Positions 1 to 9,166 are shown, counted from the first letter of the stretch. The stretch: 64,000 nt of DNA from Shewanella sp. MR-4 (GCF_000014685.1 NC_008321.1:2787001-2851000); one strand, 5' to 3'. A program made the numbers and translations. The notes: a model not told the origin generated them from the letters alone.

Positions 1-1481
1 GACGCGGGTTTAAGCAGCTTAGAACACATCATCGGGCTTAAGGTTAAGGCCACGATACTGGAGAAGATCACCGCCGCGCTCATGGCCACCGCAAACTCCT
101 TAAAGAGCTTACCTAAGTCCCCTTCTAGGAAAGTGATCGGCATAAATACCGCCACTAGCACTAAGGTGGTGGCGATAACCGCAAAGGCCACTTCACGGGC
201 ACCCAAGAATGCCGCCTTTAAGGGTGAATCCCCTTCTTCGATACGGCGGTGAATGTTTTCCAACATCACAATCGCATCGTCTACCACCATACCGATGGCG
301 AGGATCATCGCAAGCAGCGTCAACAGGTTGATTGTGTATCCTAGCGCATAGAGGACGATAAACGTCCCGAGCAAAGACACGGGCACGGTAATAGCAGGGA
401 TTAACATGGCGCGCACGCTGCCAAGGAACAGATAAATCACGATGATCACCAGCACCATGGCGGTGAATAGGGTTTGGTATACCTCTTTAATCGAGGCTTC
501 GATAAACACTGAGCTGTCGTAGCTGCGTTTAATCGACATGCCAGCGGGTAAGGTTGGATTGATTTTATCGACTAAGGCGTTAACGGCGCGGGCCACTTCT
601 AAGGTGTTGGCGGTCGACTGTTTCGACACACCAAGACCGATCATGGCCTCCTTGTTGCCGCGGAACATGATGCGCTCTTCTTCCGAGCCAATTTCCACCT
701 TTGCCACATCGCCAAGTTTGACTAAATAGCCGTCTTCGCCTTGGGAAATCACCAAATTGGCAAAGTCCTCGGCGGTGCGATAACTACGCTCTAAACGCAC
801 GGTAAAGTGGCGCTCCTTGGACTCGAGCGAACCTGCGGGCAACTCAACGTTTTCAGCCCTTAACGCGGCTTCAACATCAGCAACTGTAAGGCTTCGGGAT
901 GCAAGGGCTTGTCTATCGAGCCACACGCGCATGGCGTAAACTTTGCCACCACCGATACGGATCATCGACACCCCGTCCACCACGGACAGACGGTCGGATA
1001 AATAACGACGGGTGTAATCGGTCAGCTCTAATGTGGTCATTTGATCCGACACTAGGTTGAGCCACATAATCACTTCATCGCCACCGTTGGCCTTTTGTAC
1101 CTCTGGGGGATCGGCTTCTTCGGGTAAGTTATCTAACAGGCCCGAAATTCTGTCGCGTACGTCGTTGGCCGCATCTTCAATGTTGCGGCTGATATCGAAC
1201 TCTAAGGTCACCTGCGAGCGACCATCGCTGCTCGATGAACTCACATGGCGAATACCTTCGACGCCGCTGATCCTATCTTCAATCAGCTGGGTGATACGGC
1301 TCTCAACCACGGCGGCACTGGCGCCGCGATAGTTGGTTTCAATCGAAACAATCGGCGGGTCGATGTTAGGGTATTCCCGTAGCGGTAACTTATCGAATGC
1401 CACTAAACCAAAGGCCACCAGCAATAAGCTAATAACCGAGGCAAATACCGGTCGTTTAACGGAAAGATCTGTCAGGATCAT
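1..1481 (-). CDS. RND multidrug efflux permease, N-terminal part (cut by window edge)
   Basis: This is the inner-membrane proton/drug antiporter of a tripartite RND pump, HAE1 (AcrB/MexF) type. About 493 codons are present and the C-terminal half lies outside the window. The start is ATG at 1481, giving MILTDLSVKRPVFASVISLL, the usual first transmembrane helix. Residues such as EYPNIDPPIVSI and the later block AIGMVVDDAIVMLENI (helix 4 with the Asp pair of the proton relay) are typical of the family. The ATG overlaps the TGA of the adaptor gene in an ATGA (1478-1481), so translation is probably coupled. The substrate cannot be told from sequence. No outer-membrane channel gene is visible upstream. 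Confidence 0.93.
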   Translation of the reverse strand, partial: MILTDLSVKRPVFASVISLLLVAFGLVAFDKLPLREYPNIDPPIVSIETNYRGASAAVVESRITQLIEDRISGVEGIRHVSSSSSDGRSQVTLEFDISRNIEDAANDVRDRISGLLDNLPEEADPPEVQKANGGDEVIMWLNLVSDQMTTLELTDYTRRYLSDRLSVVDGVSMIRIGGGKVYAMRVWLDRQALASRSLTVADVEAALRAENVELPAGSLESKERHFTVRLERSYRTAEDFANLVISQGEDGYLVKLGDVAKVEIGSEEERIMFRGNKEAMIGLGVSKQSTANTLEVARAVNALVDKINPTLPAGMSIKRSYDSSVFIEASIKEVYQTLFTAMVLVIIVIYLFLGSVRAMLIPAITVPVSLLGTFIVLYALGYTINLLTLLAMILAIGMVVDDAIVMLENIHRRIEEGDSPLKAAFLGAREVAFAVIATTLVLVAVFMPITFLEGDLGKLFKEFAVAMSAAVIFSSIVALTLSPMMCSKLLKPA

Positions 1482-2560
1482 ACACTTGGCTCCGCATTAG
1501 CATCGGAAAGATAGCTAAACTTCTCAGCCAATTCGGTTTTGACCACATCGCCTGGGTGCACTTTGAGTAGCCCGCGGATCACCACATTTTCACCAATCTC
1601 TAAACCACCGAGGATTTCGACCCAGCCGCGGGTACGAATACCAATGGTGACTTGCTTACGCTCAATCACATTGTCCTTATTGACGCTGTAAACAAAGTGC
1701 TCTTTTTGGATTGGGATAATCGCCGACTCAGGCAACATCAAGGCCTCACGGCTGCGCTTGATGAGTTTCACCTTCATCAGCATGCCGGGCAGTAAACGTA
1801 AATCTGGATTTGGGATTTCGGCGCGCACAATCACGGCGCGAGTGGTTGGATTAACGCGGCTATCGATAGAAATCACTTTGCCTTTAAAGATTTCATCGGG
1901 AAACGCTACGGCTTTGGCTTCGACTTGTTTGCCGGGCTGTAAGTCTTGAATAAAGCGCTCAGGCACCGAAAAGTCTAATTTAATCTTAGAGATATCATCG
2001 AGTGTGGTGATCTCAGTACCCGGAGTCACTAGGCTACCCACACTCACTTGGCGCAGGCCTAAACGACCATTAAAGGGCGCAACTATGCTGCGATCATTCA
2101 GGGATGATTGTGCCTGCTCTAACTCGGCACGGGTGGTATCGATTAAAGTTTGCAGGCGGTCACGCTCTAACTCTGCCACAGTGCGACTGGTCACCAGAGA
2201 GCTGATCCGCGCTAACTCGCGTTGATTATCACTCACCTTCACCTGCGCCACTTTCACTTTGGCTATCTGCTCGGCATTTTGCAGTTGCACCAATAAGTCG
2301 CCCTTCTTAACGATATCTCCATCATCAAATTTGAGTGAGGTGACCACATCGGTGACTTTAGGCGTGATAGTGACAGACTCATAGGCCTTGTTGGTGCCTA
2401 TGGCTTCAACTTCGTCACGCACAGGCGCCATAGCGGCAGTCGCGATGACCACATTAGGGGTGAGCTTAACATTAGCTTTCTGCGGAGCTTGGGGTTGCAT
2501 ACTTTGGTATCCAAACCAGCCCGCAGCCAAAATAGCGATGATAATTATGATTTTTTTCAT
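1478..2560 (-). CDS. RND efflux periplasmic adaptor (membrane fusion protein)
   Basis: A 360-residue HlyD/AcrA-family adaptor that links the inner-membrane permease to an outer-membrane channel. An N-terminal hydrophobic anchor (MKKIIIIIAILAAGWFGY) is not followed by a lipobox, so it is probably held by an uncleaved helix rather than a lipid. The barrel-sandwich half motif near VVTSLKFDDGDIVKKGDLLV and its partner near RSIVAPFNGRLGLRQVSVG flank a helical hairpin at about residues 100-150, followed by the beta-barrel. It is the first gene of a two-gene unit with the permease, which it overlaps by 4 bases. The length is normal for the family. Confidence 0.93.
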   Translation of the reverse strand: MKKIIIIIAILAAGWFGYQSMQPQAPQKANVKLTPNVVIATAAMAPVRDEVEAIGTNKAYESVTITPKVTDVVTSLKFDDGDIVKKGDLLVQLQNAEQIAKVKVAQVKVSDNQRELARISSLVTSRTVAELERDRLQTLIDTTRAELEQAQSSLNDRSIVAPFNGRLGLRQVSVGSLVTPGTEITTLDDISKIKLDFSVPERFIQDLQPGKQVEAKAVAFPDEIFKGKVISIDSRVNPTTRAVIVRAEIPNPDLRLLPGMLMKVKLIKRSREALMLPESAIIPIQKEHFVYSVNKDNVIERKQVTIGIRTRGWVEILGGLEIGENVVIRGLLKVHPGDVVKTELAEKFSYLSDANAEPSV

Positions 2561-2932
2561 CTGGCTTCCAAATGATGATGACTCGCATTAGTGACGGCTA
2601 GTTTACCCACTCGCATCATTGCATCAATACGTTTTACTTTTTCTTACAAATTACGCCAACTGCATAAAATATGTAATAAATGGCAATTCGAGTCAGAAAG
2701 GATAATCAGGATTAAGAATGCAGTAGGATAATTGGCACTTTTAGCGAATTGCTTCAACAAAAGTCAAAATTGAAAACACTTTATCTAAAACCATGCTTTA
2801 AATATTGATATACGCCAGAAATATTCTGAAGCATCATTCTGTATAGTTAACGCACAAGGTGAGCATAGCGGCGCTCAAATGGCAGGCACAAAAAAGGGCG
2901 ATTAAATCGCCCTTTTGTTGACTGAGGTAGGA
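2561..2932. other. Gene-free gap between the efflux operon and bamC
   Basis: About 370 bases without a supportable gene. It must hold the promoter of the leftward efflux operon and it contains the bamC terminator at its right end. The middle is AT-rich; I see no clear operator or structured RNA in it. Confidence 0.6.
2892..2916 (-). terminator. Terminator of dapA-bamC
   Basis: An 11-bp perfect stem (2892-2902 with 2906-2916, core GGGCGAT/ATCGCCC) and a 3-base loop. Read on the minus strand it is followed by a short T-run, and it lies 17 bases past the bamC stop codon. Confidence 0.88.
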
Positions 2933-4030
2933 TTAACGCAGTTTGCGCTCTTCTTTCATCAGGTTCGACAGTGACTGATACACATTGGTCACGACGTCAT
3001 TCGACAATGGTTGGTCTTCACCGTCGCGCAGCAGGATTTTGGTTTCCTCTGAGCTATCGCCGTCTTCAAGCAGTATGCGGTAACTGCCTTCCTTCAAGGC
3101 CAATTGCTTGTCGTTCCACAACGAACTCCAGAAACCAGAGTTGTCGGTAAACTTAATGAAGTAAAGTCCCTTGGCGCTGTCCATATCGGCAATTTCAAAG
3201 CCCATTTCTGGCAGCACGATACGCAGACGATCCCACACTTGTTTGTATGGCGCTTTCGCGGACCAGTAAGCAGCACCTTCTTCAGGCGTCACTAAATCCA
3301 CATTGATCCCTAAGGTCTGCTTCAAACGGTTCGCTTGAATCGCTTGATCGCGCTTCACACTCATGTAAGCGATAGAGCTGTTGAGCATGTCGATGGTGTA
3401 ACGCTGTTTATCTTCACTACTTAACAGGACATCTTGCTCTTTACCGTCGTAAAACTCTTGGTGTTCAACCAAGTGGATCACTATGTTAGCGGTACGACCG
3501 TGCGGACGAGTTTCTACGTCGAAGCGATAGCGTTGACGCAGCAGATACTCTTTATCAGAGCCCCACAGGCTCGATTCCAGCACTTCCGTGTTTTCAATCC
3601 AATCGGTTTCGATACTGCCTTTATCGAAATCACGGTTGCGAATGCTGATGCCTTGCTTAGCAAAGAAACCATCTAAGTTAGTGAAGATCTCTTGCTTAAG
3701 ATCGACGCTGTTATCAATCGATTCAACCACGATCTTAATGTTATCGCTGCCCTCTTCCACGTGCGTACCTTCTGCCATTGGCAGTACTTGTAGTGGAGGA
3801 CGGATATCGAGGTTTTTACCAACCAGCGCAGAATTCGCCTTTGGCCCTAAGTTAGGCACTTCAAATTCTTTATTATATGGCGGTGCTTTTAATCCCTCGG
3901 GGATCTTCAGCATTGGCGCTTGCTCGGCCTGCACATAGTCTTCACCGCCGTTTGCTTGGCGACGCTCTAATGGCGAGCTACAAGCTGCAACGGCAGCAAC
4001 TAGGAACAGTGGGGTGACTTTCTTTAACAT
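2933..4030 (-). CDS. bamC: Outer membrane protein assembly factor BamC (lipoprotein)
   Basis: BamC is an accessory lipoprotein of the BAM complex, which folds beta-barrel proteins into the outer membrane. The 365-residue product has a lipoprotein signal with lipobox VAAC and acylated Cys17. A long unstructured N-terminal stretch follows (LKAPPYNKEFEVPNLG), the part that binds BamD in the known complex, then two helix-grip domains. It starts 3 bases after the dapA stop codon on the same strand, the classic dapA-bamC operon. Length and order agree with the family, slightly longer than the roughly 344 residues of E. coli. Confidence 0.93.
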   Translation of the reverse strand: MLKKVTPLFLVAAVAACSSPLERRQANGGEDYVQAEQAPMLKIPEGLKAPPYNKEFEVPNLGPKANSALVGKNLDIRPPLQVLPMAEGTHVEEGSDNIKIVVESIDNSVDLKQEIFTNLDGFFAKQGISIRNRDFDKGSIETDWIENTEVLESSLWGSDKEYLLRQRYRFDVETRPHGRTANIVIHLVEHQEFYDGKEQDVLLSSEDKQRYTIDMLNSSIAYMSVKRDQAIQANRLKQTLGINVDLVTPEEGAAYWSAKAPYKQVWDRLRIVLPEMGFEIADMDSAKGLYFIKFTDNSGFWSSLWNDKQLALKEGSYRILLEDGDSSEETKILLRDGEDQPLSNDVVTNVYQSLSNLMKEERKLR

Positions 4031-4033
4031 TAA

Positions 4034-4918
4034 TTATTTAACCTCTATCTGGGCGCGAGTCATTGCATCTAACAACAGACCATGACATTGCTCAGAAAGT
4101 TCAGTCAAAGGTAAACGAATATGACCACACTCGATAAGACCCATACGGTGGGCGGCCCACTTCACAGGGATTGGGTTCGCTTCGCAGAACAGTGTGGTAT
4201 ACAGACCACGTAGCGGCTCATCGATGCTCGCCGCTAATTCGGCATTGCCCGCAAGTGCTGCATCACACATGGCTTTAAAGGCTTTTGGCACTATATTGTT
4301 GGCAACCGAAATCACGCCATTACCGCCAAGGAGTAAAAACTCCCGCGCCGTTGCATCATCGCCGCTATACAACATAAAGTCGTTACCACAAAGCTCACGT
4401 AAACGCTTAACGCGTGATACATCGCCCGTGGCTTCTTTTACGCCAATGATATTGCTCACGCCCACTAACTCAGCCACAGTTTCGGGCTTCATATCCACCG
4501 CGGTGCGGCCTGGTACGTTATAGAGAATTTGCGGAATATCAGTGCTTGCCGCTACAGCTTTATAGTGTGCGACTAAACCCTTAGGCGTGGGTTTATTGTA
4601 GTAAGGTGTCACGCCAAGCATGGCAGCAACTCCAACTTTAGATAAAGACTTGGTGAGTTCGATTGCTTCAGATGTCGCATTCGCGCCATTGCCACCAATC
4701 ACAGGAATACGGCCTGCGGCAAACTTAACGGTTTGCGCGACCACAGTAACGTGCTCATTCATTGGCAGAGTCGCTGACTCGCCTGTGGTACCCACGGCGA
4801 CGATGGCGTCTGTGCCTTGGTCAATATGGAATTCGACTAACCTTTCAAGACTTGCAAAATCTACTGAGCCATCACTGTTCATTGGCGTGATTAAGGCTAC
4901 GATGCTTCCGTTTATCAT
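4034..4918 (-). CDS. dapA: 4-hydroxy-tetrahydrodipicolinate synthase
   Basis: DapA condenses pyruvate with aspartate semialdehyde, the first committed step to diaminopimelate and lysine. The 294-residue protein shows every hallmark: GTTGES with Thr44/Thr45, Tyr133 in YNVPGRT, and the Schiff-base lysine Lys161 in GVKEATGD, all at the E. coli positions. The start ATG at 4918 is preceded by a GGGGAA ribosome site. It leads an operon with bamC and is divergent from gcvR. No lysine riboswitch is seen in the short leader, so any control would be through proteins or feedback inhibition. Confidence 0.97.
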   Translation of the reverse strand: MINGSIVALITPMNSDGSVDFASLERLVEFHIDQGTDAIVAVGTTGESATLPMNEHVTVVAQTVKFAAGRIPVIGGNGANATSEAIELTKSLSKVGVAAMLGVTPYYNKPTPKGLVAHYKAVAASTDIPQILYNVPGRTAVDMKPETVAELVGVSNIIGVKEATGDVSRVKRLRELCGNDFMLYSGDDATAREFLLLGGNGVISVANNIVPKAFKAMCDAALAGNAELAASIDEPLRGLYTTLFCEANPIPVKWAAHRMGLIECGHIRLPLTELSEQCHGLLLDAMTRAQIEVK

Positions 4919-4947
4919 CTGACTTCCCCAAAATTTCAGGATTCGCT

Positions 4948-4976
4948 ATGGTACTGATGCCAACCATTAATGACAA
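4948..4976 (-). promoter_or_regulatory. Probable sigma70 promoter of dapA-bamC
   Basis: On the minus strand TTGTCA (4976-4971), a 17-base spacer and TACCAT (4953-4948) lie 30 bases upstream of the dapA start codon. The -35 matches consensus at five of six positions; the -10 is weaker. Confidence 0.55.
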
Positions 4977-5090
4977 GCACTAACGGGGCTCTCAAATTGA
5001 ATTAGTTATGGTAGCATTACATCCCGCACAAAAACTCGGCACTCAGTCTCGAGTTTTCGCTCTATGATATCGAAAAAGTGAGGACAATTC

Positions 5091-5642
5091 ATGACCAATT
5101 TCCTGGTCGTAACCGCAATGGGCGTAGACCGTCCTGGACTCGTAAGTAAACTAGCTCGGCTTGCCAGCGACTGTGACTGCGATATCGTCGACAGCCGTAT
5201 GGCATTATTTGGTAACGAATTTACCTTAATCATGATGTTGTCAGGTTCGTGGGCATCCATAACGAAAATTGAAAGCCTGCTCCCGAGTCTCAGTGTTGAA
5301 TTAGAACTGATGACAGTGATGAAGCGCACCTCTAAACATACGCCGCAAAACTACCTTTCACGCCTTGAAGTGCGCTTTACCGGTAAGGATCAGCGCGGCA
5401 CCATGAAGCTTATCACCCAGTTCCTCGCCGACCGTTCCTTAGACTTAGCCGCAGTACGCTCTTTCTCTGAAGAACTCGACAACGGTGAGCAAACCCAGAC
5501 GATTTCGTTAACCATCAATATTCCTGAAAAAGTTGAACTAGAAAAGCTCGAAAAGAGTATCTATCAACTCTCTGAAGAAATGGCACTGGATTGCACCATT
5601 AGACGCATGGAAGGCACCCCCTCAAGAAGCGATAGAGGATAA
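5091..5642 (+). CDS. gcvR: Glycine cleavage system transcriptional repressor GcvR
   Basis: GcvR is a cytosolic ACT-domain protein that antagonises the activator GcvA in the absence of glycine; it does not bind DNA itself. The 183-residue product has two ACT domains, at about residues 3-80 (MGVDRPGLVSKLARL motif) and 95-170 (GKDQRGTMKLITQFL). The bcp gene begins within a few bases of its stop codon, the same gcvR-bcp order as in E. coli. It is divergent from dapA. No gcvA or gcvTHP gene lies in the window, so the regulatory target is inferred from the family only. Confidence 0.92.
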   Translation: MTNFLVVTAMGVDRPGLVSKLARLASDCDCDIVDSRMALFGNEFTLIMMLSGSWASITKIESLLPSLSVELELMTVMKRTSKHTPQNYLSRLEVRFTGKDQRGTMKLITQFLADRSLDLAAVRSFSEELDNGEQTQTISLTINIPEKVELEKLEKSIYQLSEEMALDCTIRRMEGTPSRSDRG

Positions 5643-5645
5643 TTG

Positions 5646-6113
5646 ATGAACACATTAACCGCTGGCGCGAAAGCGCCGCTATTTACCCTTCAAGATCAAC
5701 AGGGTAATGCAGTTTCCCTACAAGAATGCTTAACGCGCGGCCCGGTTTTAGTCTACTTTTACCCTAAGGCTTCAACCCCTGGCTGCACAGTGCAAGCCTG
5801 TGGTTTACGTGACAGCAAAGCCGAACTCGACAGCCACAAAGTGACCGTGCTTGGCATTAGCCCTGATCCCGTAGCTAAATTAGCTAAGTTTGCAGAAAAA
5901 CAGTCGCTTAACTTTACCCTGCTTAGCGATGAAGACCACAGCGTCGCCGATGCCTTTGGCGTGTGGGGCGAGAAGAAATTTATGGGCAAAATCTACGACG
6001 GTATCCATAGATTGAGTTTCCTCATCAACACCGACGGCACCATTGCCCATGTGTTCGATAAGTTTAAAACCAGCGATCATCACCAAGTTGTGCTGGCGCA
6101 AGTTGCTGGTTAA
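5646..6113 (+). CDS. bcp: Thiol peroxidase of the BCP/PrxQ family
   Basis: A peroxiredoxin that reduces hydrogen and organic peroxides using thioredoxin. With ATG 5646 the product is 155 residues. The peroxidatic Cys47 and resolving Cys52 sit in TPGCTVQACGLRD, the CxxxxC layout of the alpha/Q subgroup. An in-frame TTG lies one codon earlier at 5643, but GAGG at 5636-5639 is well spaced for the ATG. It is co-transcribed with gcvR (3-base gap) and ends before a strong terminator. Confidence 0.95.
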   Translation: MNTLTAGAKAPLFTLQDQQGNAVSLQECLTRGPVLVYFYPKASTPGCTVQACGLRDSKAELDSHKVTVLGISPDPVAKLAKFAEKQSLNFTLLSDEDHSVADAFGVWGEKKFMGKIYDGIHRLSFLINTDGTIAHVFDKFKTSDHHQVVLAQVAG

Positions 6114-6183
6114 TTGCGCACTTTAGTGCCGCATTAATGTCTCGCGGCTCAACACAGCGCACAAAAAATTAGCAGTTGAACGC

Positions 6184-6211
6184 AAAAAGGCCCTTTGTCA
6201 GGGCCTTTTTT
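6184..6211 (+). terminator. Terminator of gcvR-bcp
   Basis: An AAAAAGGCCCT/AGGGCCTTTTT stem of 11 bp (6184-6194 with 6200-6210), loop TTGTC, ending in a T-run. It lies 70 bases after the bcp stop codon. Confidence 0.9.
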
Positions 6212-6293
6212 CATGAAAAATTTTCAGCTTGCGTCTAAAAATCAACCTGATTTGTGGAATAAATTCAAGCGGATGCTGCTTAGTTGCCCAAGA

Positions 6294-6908
6294 TTAGGCC
6301 AGATAAGGCCAAATAATTGCCGCGGCAATGCTCCACATGGTCAACCAAATAAAGCGGTCTAAGTATCGCCACGCCGCTGGGCGGCTAAATATCGGCGCCA
6401 ATAAACGCGCACCAAAACTTAGGCTGAAGAACCAAATAAACGAAGCCAATACCGCGCCCGCACCAAACCAAGGACGATGGGCATCTTCGAACTGAGTACT
6501 AATGCTCCCCAGCAGCACAACGGTATCTAAATAAAGGTGTGGATTAAGCAGGCTGATCCCAAGCGTGGTCAGCACGGCCTTACGCAAAGTGTCACCATTT
6601 TGCGCATTATCCATCTCCATCCCTTTAGCGACAAACGAGGCCTTAAGTGCATTAGCGCCGTACCAAATCAAAAAGGCGGCCCCACCAAAACTGGCCACAT
6701 GTTTGATAGTCGGGAAGGCTTCGATAATGTGCCCAAGCCCCGCCACCCCCGCAGTGATCATTAAGGCATCGATGATTGAACAAAGCAGCGCAATCGGCAA
6801 AGGATAAGCTCGCTTAATCCCCTGCTTTAGCACAAAGGCATTTTGCGCCCCTACGGCAATAATCAAACTACCACCTATGCCCATACCTTGTATAAACGCC
6901 GTTTGCAT
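6294..6908 (-). CDS. argO: LysE-family basic amino acid exporter ArgO
   Basis: A 204-residue inner-membrane exporter of the LysE/ArgO family, which removes arginine and, in some species, lysine. About six hydrophobic helices can be read. The N-terminal GMGIGGSLIIAVGAQNAFVLKQG is the family signature, with the AQNAF core. It is divergent from argP, whose product activates argO in E. coli. That arrangement supports ArgO over other LysE paralogues. Its length is close to the 211 residues of E. coli. Confidence 0.92.
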   Translation of the reverse strand: MQTAFIQGMGIGGSLIIAVGAQNAFVLKQGIKRAYPLPIALLCSIIDALMITAGVAGLGHIIEAFPTIKHVASFGGAAFLIWYGANALKASFVAKGMEMDNAQNGDTLRKAVLTTLGISLLNPHLYLDTVVLLGSISTQFEDAHRPWFGAGAVLASFIWFFSLSFGARLLAPIFSRPAAWRYLDRFIWLTMWSIAAAIIWPYLA

Positions 6909-7020
6909 AACTACCTCTCATGTCTGAAGAAGGCGCTAGCATAGACAAAACAACAAAATTAATATAACTAATGTTTTTTATGTATCATAAGTAAAATTAA
7001 TAATTTTAAGGACAGCAATC
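6909..7020. promoter_or_regulatory. argO-argP divergent control region
   Basis: A very AT-rich 112-base gap. The ten-mer AAAATTAATA occurs twice as a direct repeat (6955-6964 and 6993-7002). ArgP of E. coli binds the argO control region, so this is where its site should lie. The link between the repeat and ArgP is inference. Confidence 0.5.
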
Positions 7021-7938
7021 ATGTTGGAATACGCCAATCTTAAAGCGCTTGCGGTCGTCGTCTCCGAAGGCGGCTTCGAGCGCGCCGCCAAAGTGTTGCA
7101 TATCACTCAATCGGCAGTGTCACAGCGCGTTAGACAATTAGAAGAACGAGTCGGCCAATCCTTACTTATTCGCTCGACGCCCGTGGTGGCGACTCCCACG
7201 GGTAAACGTTTATTGCGCCACTATTCTCAGGTGCAATTACTCGAGAGTGAATTGAGAGCCGAGTTAGATGCCGATGACCCAAACCATCCCACGACGGTGC
7301 GGATTGCCGTCAATGCCGACAGTTTAGCGACATGGTTTTTACCCGCCTTGGCCGATATGTTCAGCCGACATGCCTGGCTGCTGGAATTGATTGTCGATGA
7401 TGAGTCCTACACCCATCACCTATTGAAAAATGGTGAGGCCGTCGGTTGTGTGACTACAACGGCCAACCCCATGGCCGGTTGTAGCAGCGAGTTTTTAGGG
7501 ACCATGGAATATATGTGTGTCGCGACCCCAGCATTTGCGGCGCGTTATTTCGAATGGGCAAAAAATAGCGATGATCTCGGCGCTCAAATTACCCAAGCGC
7601 AGCTCGCGAAAGCCCCTGCCGTGGTGTTTTCAACCAAAGATAAAATGCATGAAAAGTACCTCGCCCAGTATTTTCAAATGTTGCCAGGCCAATGGTGGCA
7701 ACACAGCATTCCCTCATCGGAGAGTTTTTTAGAGGCGATTAACTTAAGTCTAGGTTATGGTTTAGTCGGGCACTTACAGGCAAAACCTTTGATAGACAAA
7801 GGCATATTGATTGAACTCACCCCAGAAAAACGCATTCGGGTGCCCCTCTATTGGCAGCATTGGAATATAAAAGCCAAGCAAACGACCTTGGTCTATCGCG
7901 CCCTCGCTGCCACCGCGCAGCATCTATTACAGCAATGA
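7021..7938 (+). CDS. argP: LysR-type regulator ArgP
   Basis: A 305-residue LysR-family transcription factor. The winged helix-turn-helix occupies about residues 1-60 (GGFERAAKVLHITQSAVSQR), followed by a linker helix and a periplasmic-binding-like effector domain. ArgP (formerly IciA) activates argO in response to arginine and represses lysine genes such as dapB in E. coli with lysine bound. Divergence from argO is the strongest support for the name. AAGG lies upstream of the ATG. dapA is only 2 kb away but in a different unit. Confidence 0.92.
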   Translation: MLEYANLKALAVVVSEGGFERAAKVLHITQSAVSQRVRQLEERVGQSLLIRSTPVVATPTGKRLLRHYSQVQLLESELRAELDADDPNHPTTVRIAVNADSLATWFLPALADMFSRHAWLLELIVDDESYTHHLLKNGEAVGCVTTTANPMAGCSSEFLGTMEYMCVATPAFAARYFEWAKNSDDLGAQITQAQLAKAPAVVFSTKDKMHEKYLAQYFQMLPGQWWQHSIPSSESFLEAINLSLGYGLVGHLQAKPLIDKGILIELTPEKRIRVPLYWQHWNIKAKQTTLVYRALAATAQHLLQQ

Positions 7939-7993
7939 TGAGTGCCGCAATCGTTAGTACAACAACAATGGTTAGTACAAATAGTTAGTGGAT

Positions 7994-8022
7994 AAAAAAC
8001 TGAGCGCTCTGGCTCAGTTTTT
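7994..8022. terminator. Bidirectional terminator between argP and perM
   Basis: AAAAACTGAGC (7995-8005) pairs with GCTCAGTTTTT (8012-8022) around a 6-base loop. A- and T-runs on both sides let it serve the two convergent genes. Confidence 0.88.
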
Positions 8023-8059
8023 ATCTATTAGCTTTTACCTATCAGTTTTATCTACTGCC
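8019..8059. repeat. Three-unit degenerate tandem repeat (13-14 bp)
   Basis: Units TTTTATCTATTAGC (8019-8032), TTTTACCTATCAG (8033-8045) and TTTTATCTACTGCC (8046-8059) follow each other directly, just before the perM stop codon. The first four bases are shared with the T-run of the terminator. Confidence 0.6.
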
Positions 8060-8065
8060 AGCGGC

Positions 8066-9166
8066 TTAGGCTTCTGCCGAATCCGCCTTCACCTGTGTTA
8101 TCGCTACAGGTTCAATCTCGGTTTTCGGCCAAGCATTGATCACCGCTTTCACCAAGGACGCCAATGGGATGGCAAAGAACACGCCCCAAACACCCCATAA
8201 ACCGCCAAACACTAACACGGCGGCAATGATGATGACGGGGTGTAAATCCACCGCATCGGAAAACAAGATAGGCACCAGCACGTTGCCATCTAACGCCTGA
8301 ATAATGCCATAACCTAACATCAGATAACCAAACTCGGAGCTAAACCCCCACTGGAAGAAGGCCACCAAGGTGATGGGCAAGGTGACTAAGGTCGCGCCCA
8401 CATAGGGAATGAGCACAGACAAGCCGGTCAACACCCCGAGTAAGGCCGAGTATCTCAGCCCCATAAAGGCAAAGAAGATGTAGCTTGCTACTCCGACAAT
8501 CACAATCTCAATCACCTTGCCGCGGATATAGTTGAAGATCTGCTGGTGCATCTCAAACCATACCTTGCGGGCCAACTGTCGATTGGTAGGGAAAAAACGT
8601 TTACTGCCACTGATCAGCTGGTCTTTATCTTTAAGAAAGAAGAACACTAATAAGGGCACTAAAATGGCGTACACCATCAGCACCAATAAGGAGGCCGAAT
8701 AACCAATCAGTTGCTTAGCAATATCGAGCAGGTGCTGGGTGTCGAGCAATTTTTTAAGCTCGGCGACCATTAAATTGAGCTGATCTGAACTGACAAACTG
8801 CGGATACTGGGTCGCTAATCCCTGCAAGGTTTGTAATCCCTTGTCGATCATACTCGGCAAATCTGTCATCAGACTCACGCCTTGGCGCCACACGCTCGGG
8901 ATAAGACCAAAGGTCAGCACCACCACTATCCCTAAAAACAGCACTAGCACTAAGGAAGCGCCCGTCGTGCGGTTAATCCCCAATTTCAGCATTTGTGCCA
9001 CAGGCCATTCAAGCAAGAAAGCCAGCACCAAGGCCACCAACAAGGGCGCTAATAAGCCGCCCGCAAAATACAACACAAGGGCAAGACCCACGAGAATGGC
9101 CAGCAGCGTCACCGCCTGAGGATCGCTAAAGCGCTCTTGATACCAACGAGAGAAAAAACTAAACAT
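8066..9166 (-). CDS. perM: AI-2E family transporter, PerM-like
   Basis: A 366-residue polytopic inner-membrane protein of the AI-2E/PerM family, with about eight hydrophobic segments. The family block near LTGLSVLIPYVGATLVTLPI is clear. Some family members move autoinducer-2 or act as Na+/H+ antiporters; many are of unknown substrate. The perM-bepA-arsC neighbourhood matches the E. coli yfgO-yfgC-yfgD order, so it is probably the PerM orthologue. It is convergent with argP. Confidence 0.87.
   Translation of the reverse strand: MFSFFSRWYQERFSDPQAVTLLAILVGLALVLYFAGGLLAPLLVALVLAFLLEWPVAQMLKLGINRTTGASLVLVLFLGIVVVLTFGLIPSVWRQGVSLMTDLPSMIDKGLQTLQGLATQYPQFVSSDQLNLMVAELKKLLDTQHLLDIAKQLIGYSASLLVLMVYAILVPLLVFFFLKDKDQLISGSKRFFPTNRQLARKVWFEMHQQIFNYIRGKVIEIVIVGVASYIFFAFMGLRYSALLGVLTGLSVLIPYVGATLVTLPITLVAFFQWGFSSEFGYLMLGYGIIQALDGNVLVPILFSDAVDLHPVIIIAAVLVFGGLWGVWGVFFAIPLASLVKAVINAWPKTEIEPVAITQVKADSAEA

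Noticed and set aside
2561..2932. A possible regulator gene for the efflux pump
   Set aside because: No frame of useful length with start signals is present on either strand.
4919..5090. Lysine riboswitch upstream of dapA
   Set aside because: The leader is about 30-50 bases, far too short for the lysine aptamer.
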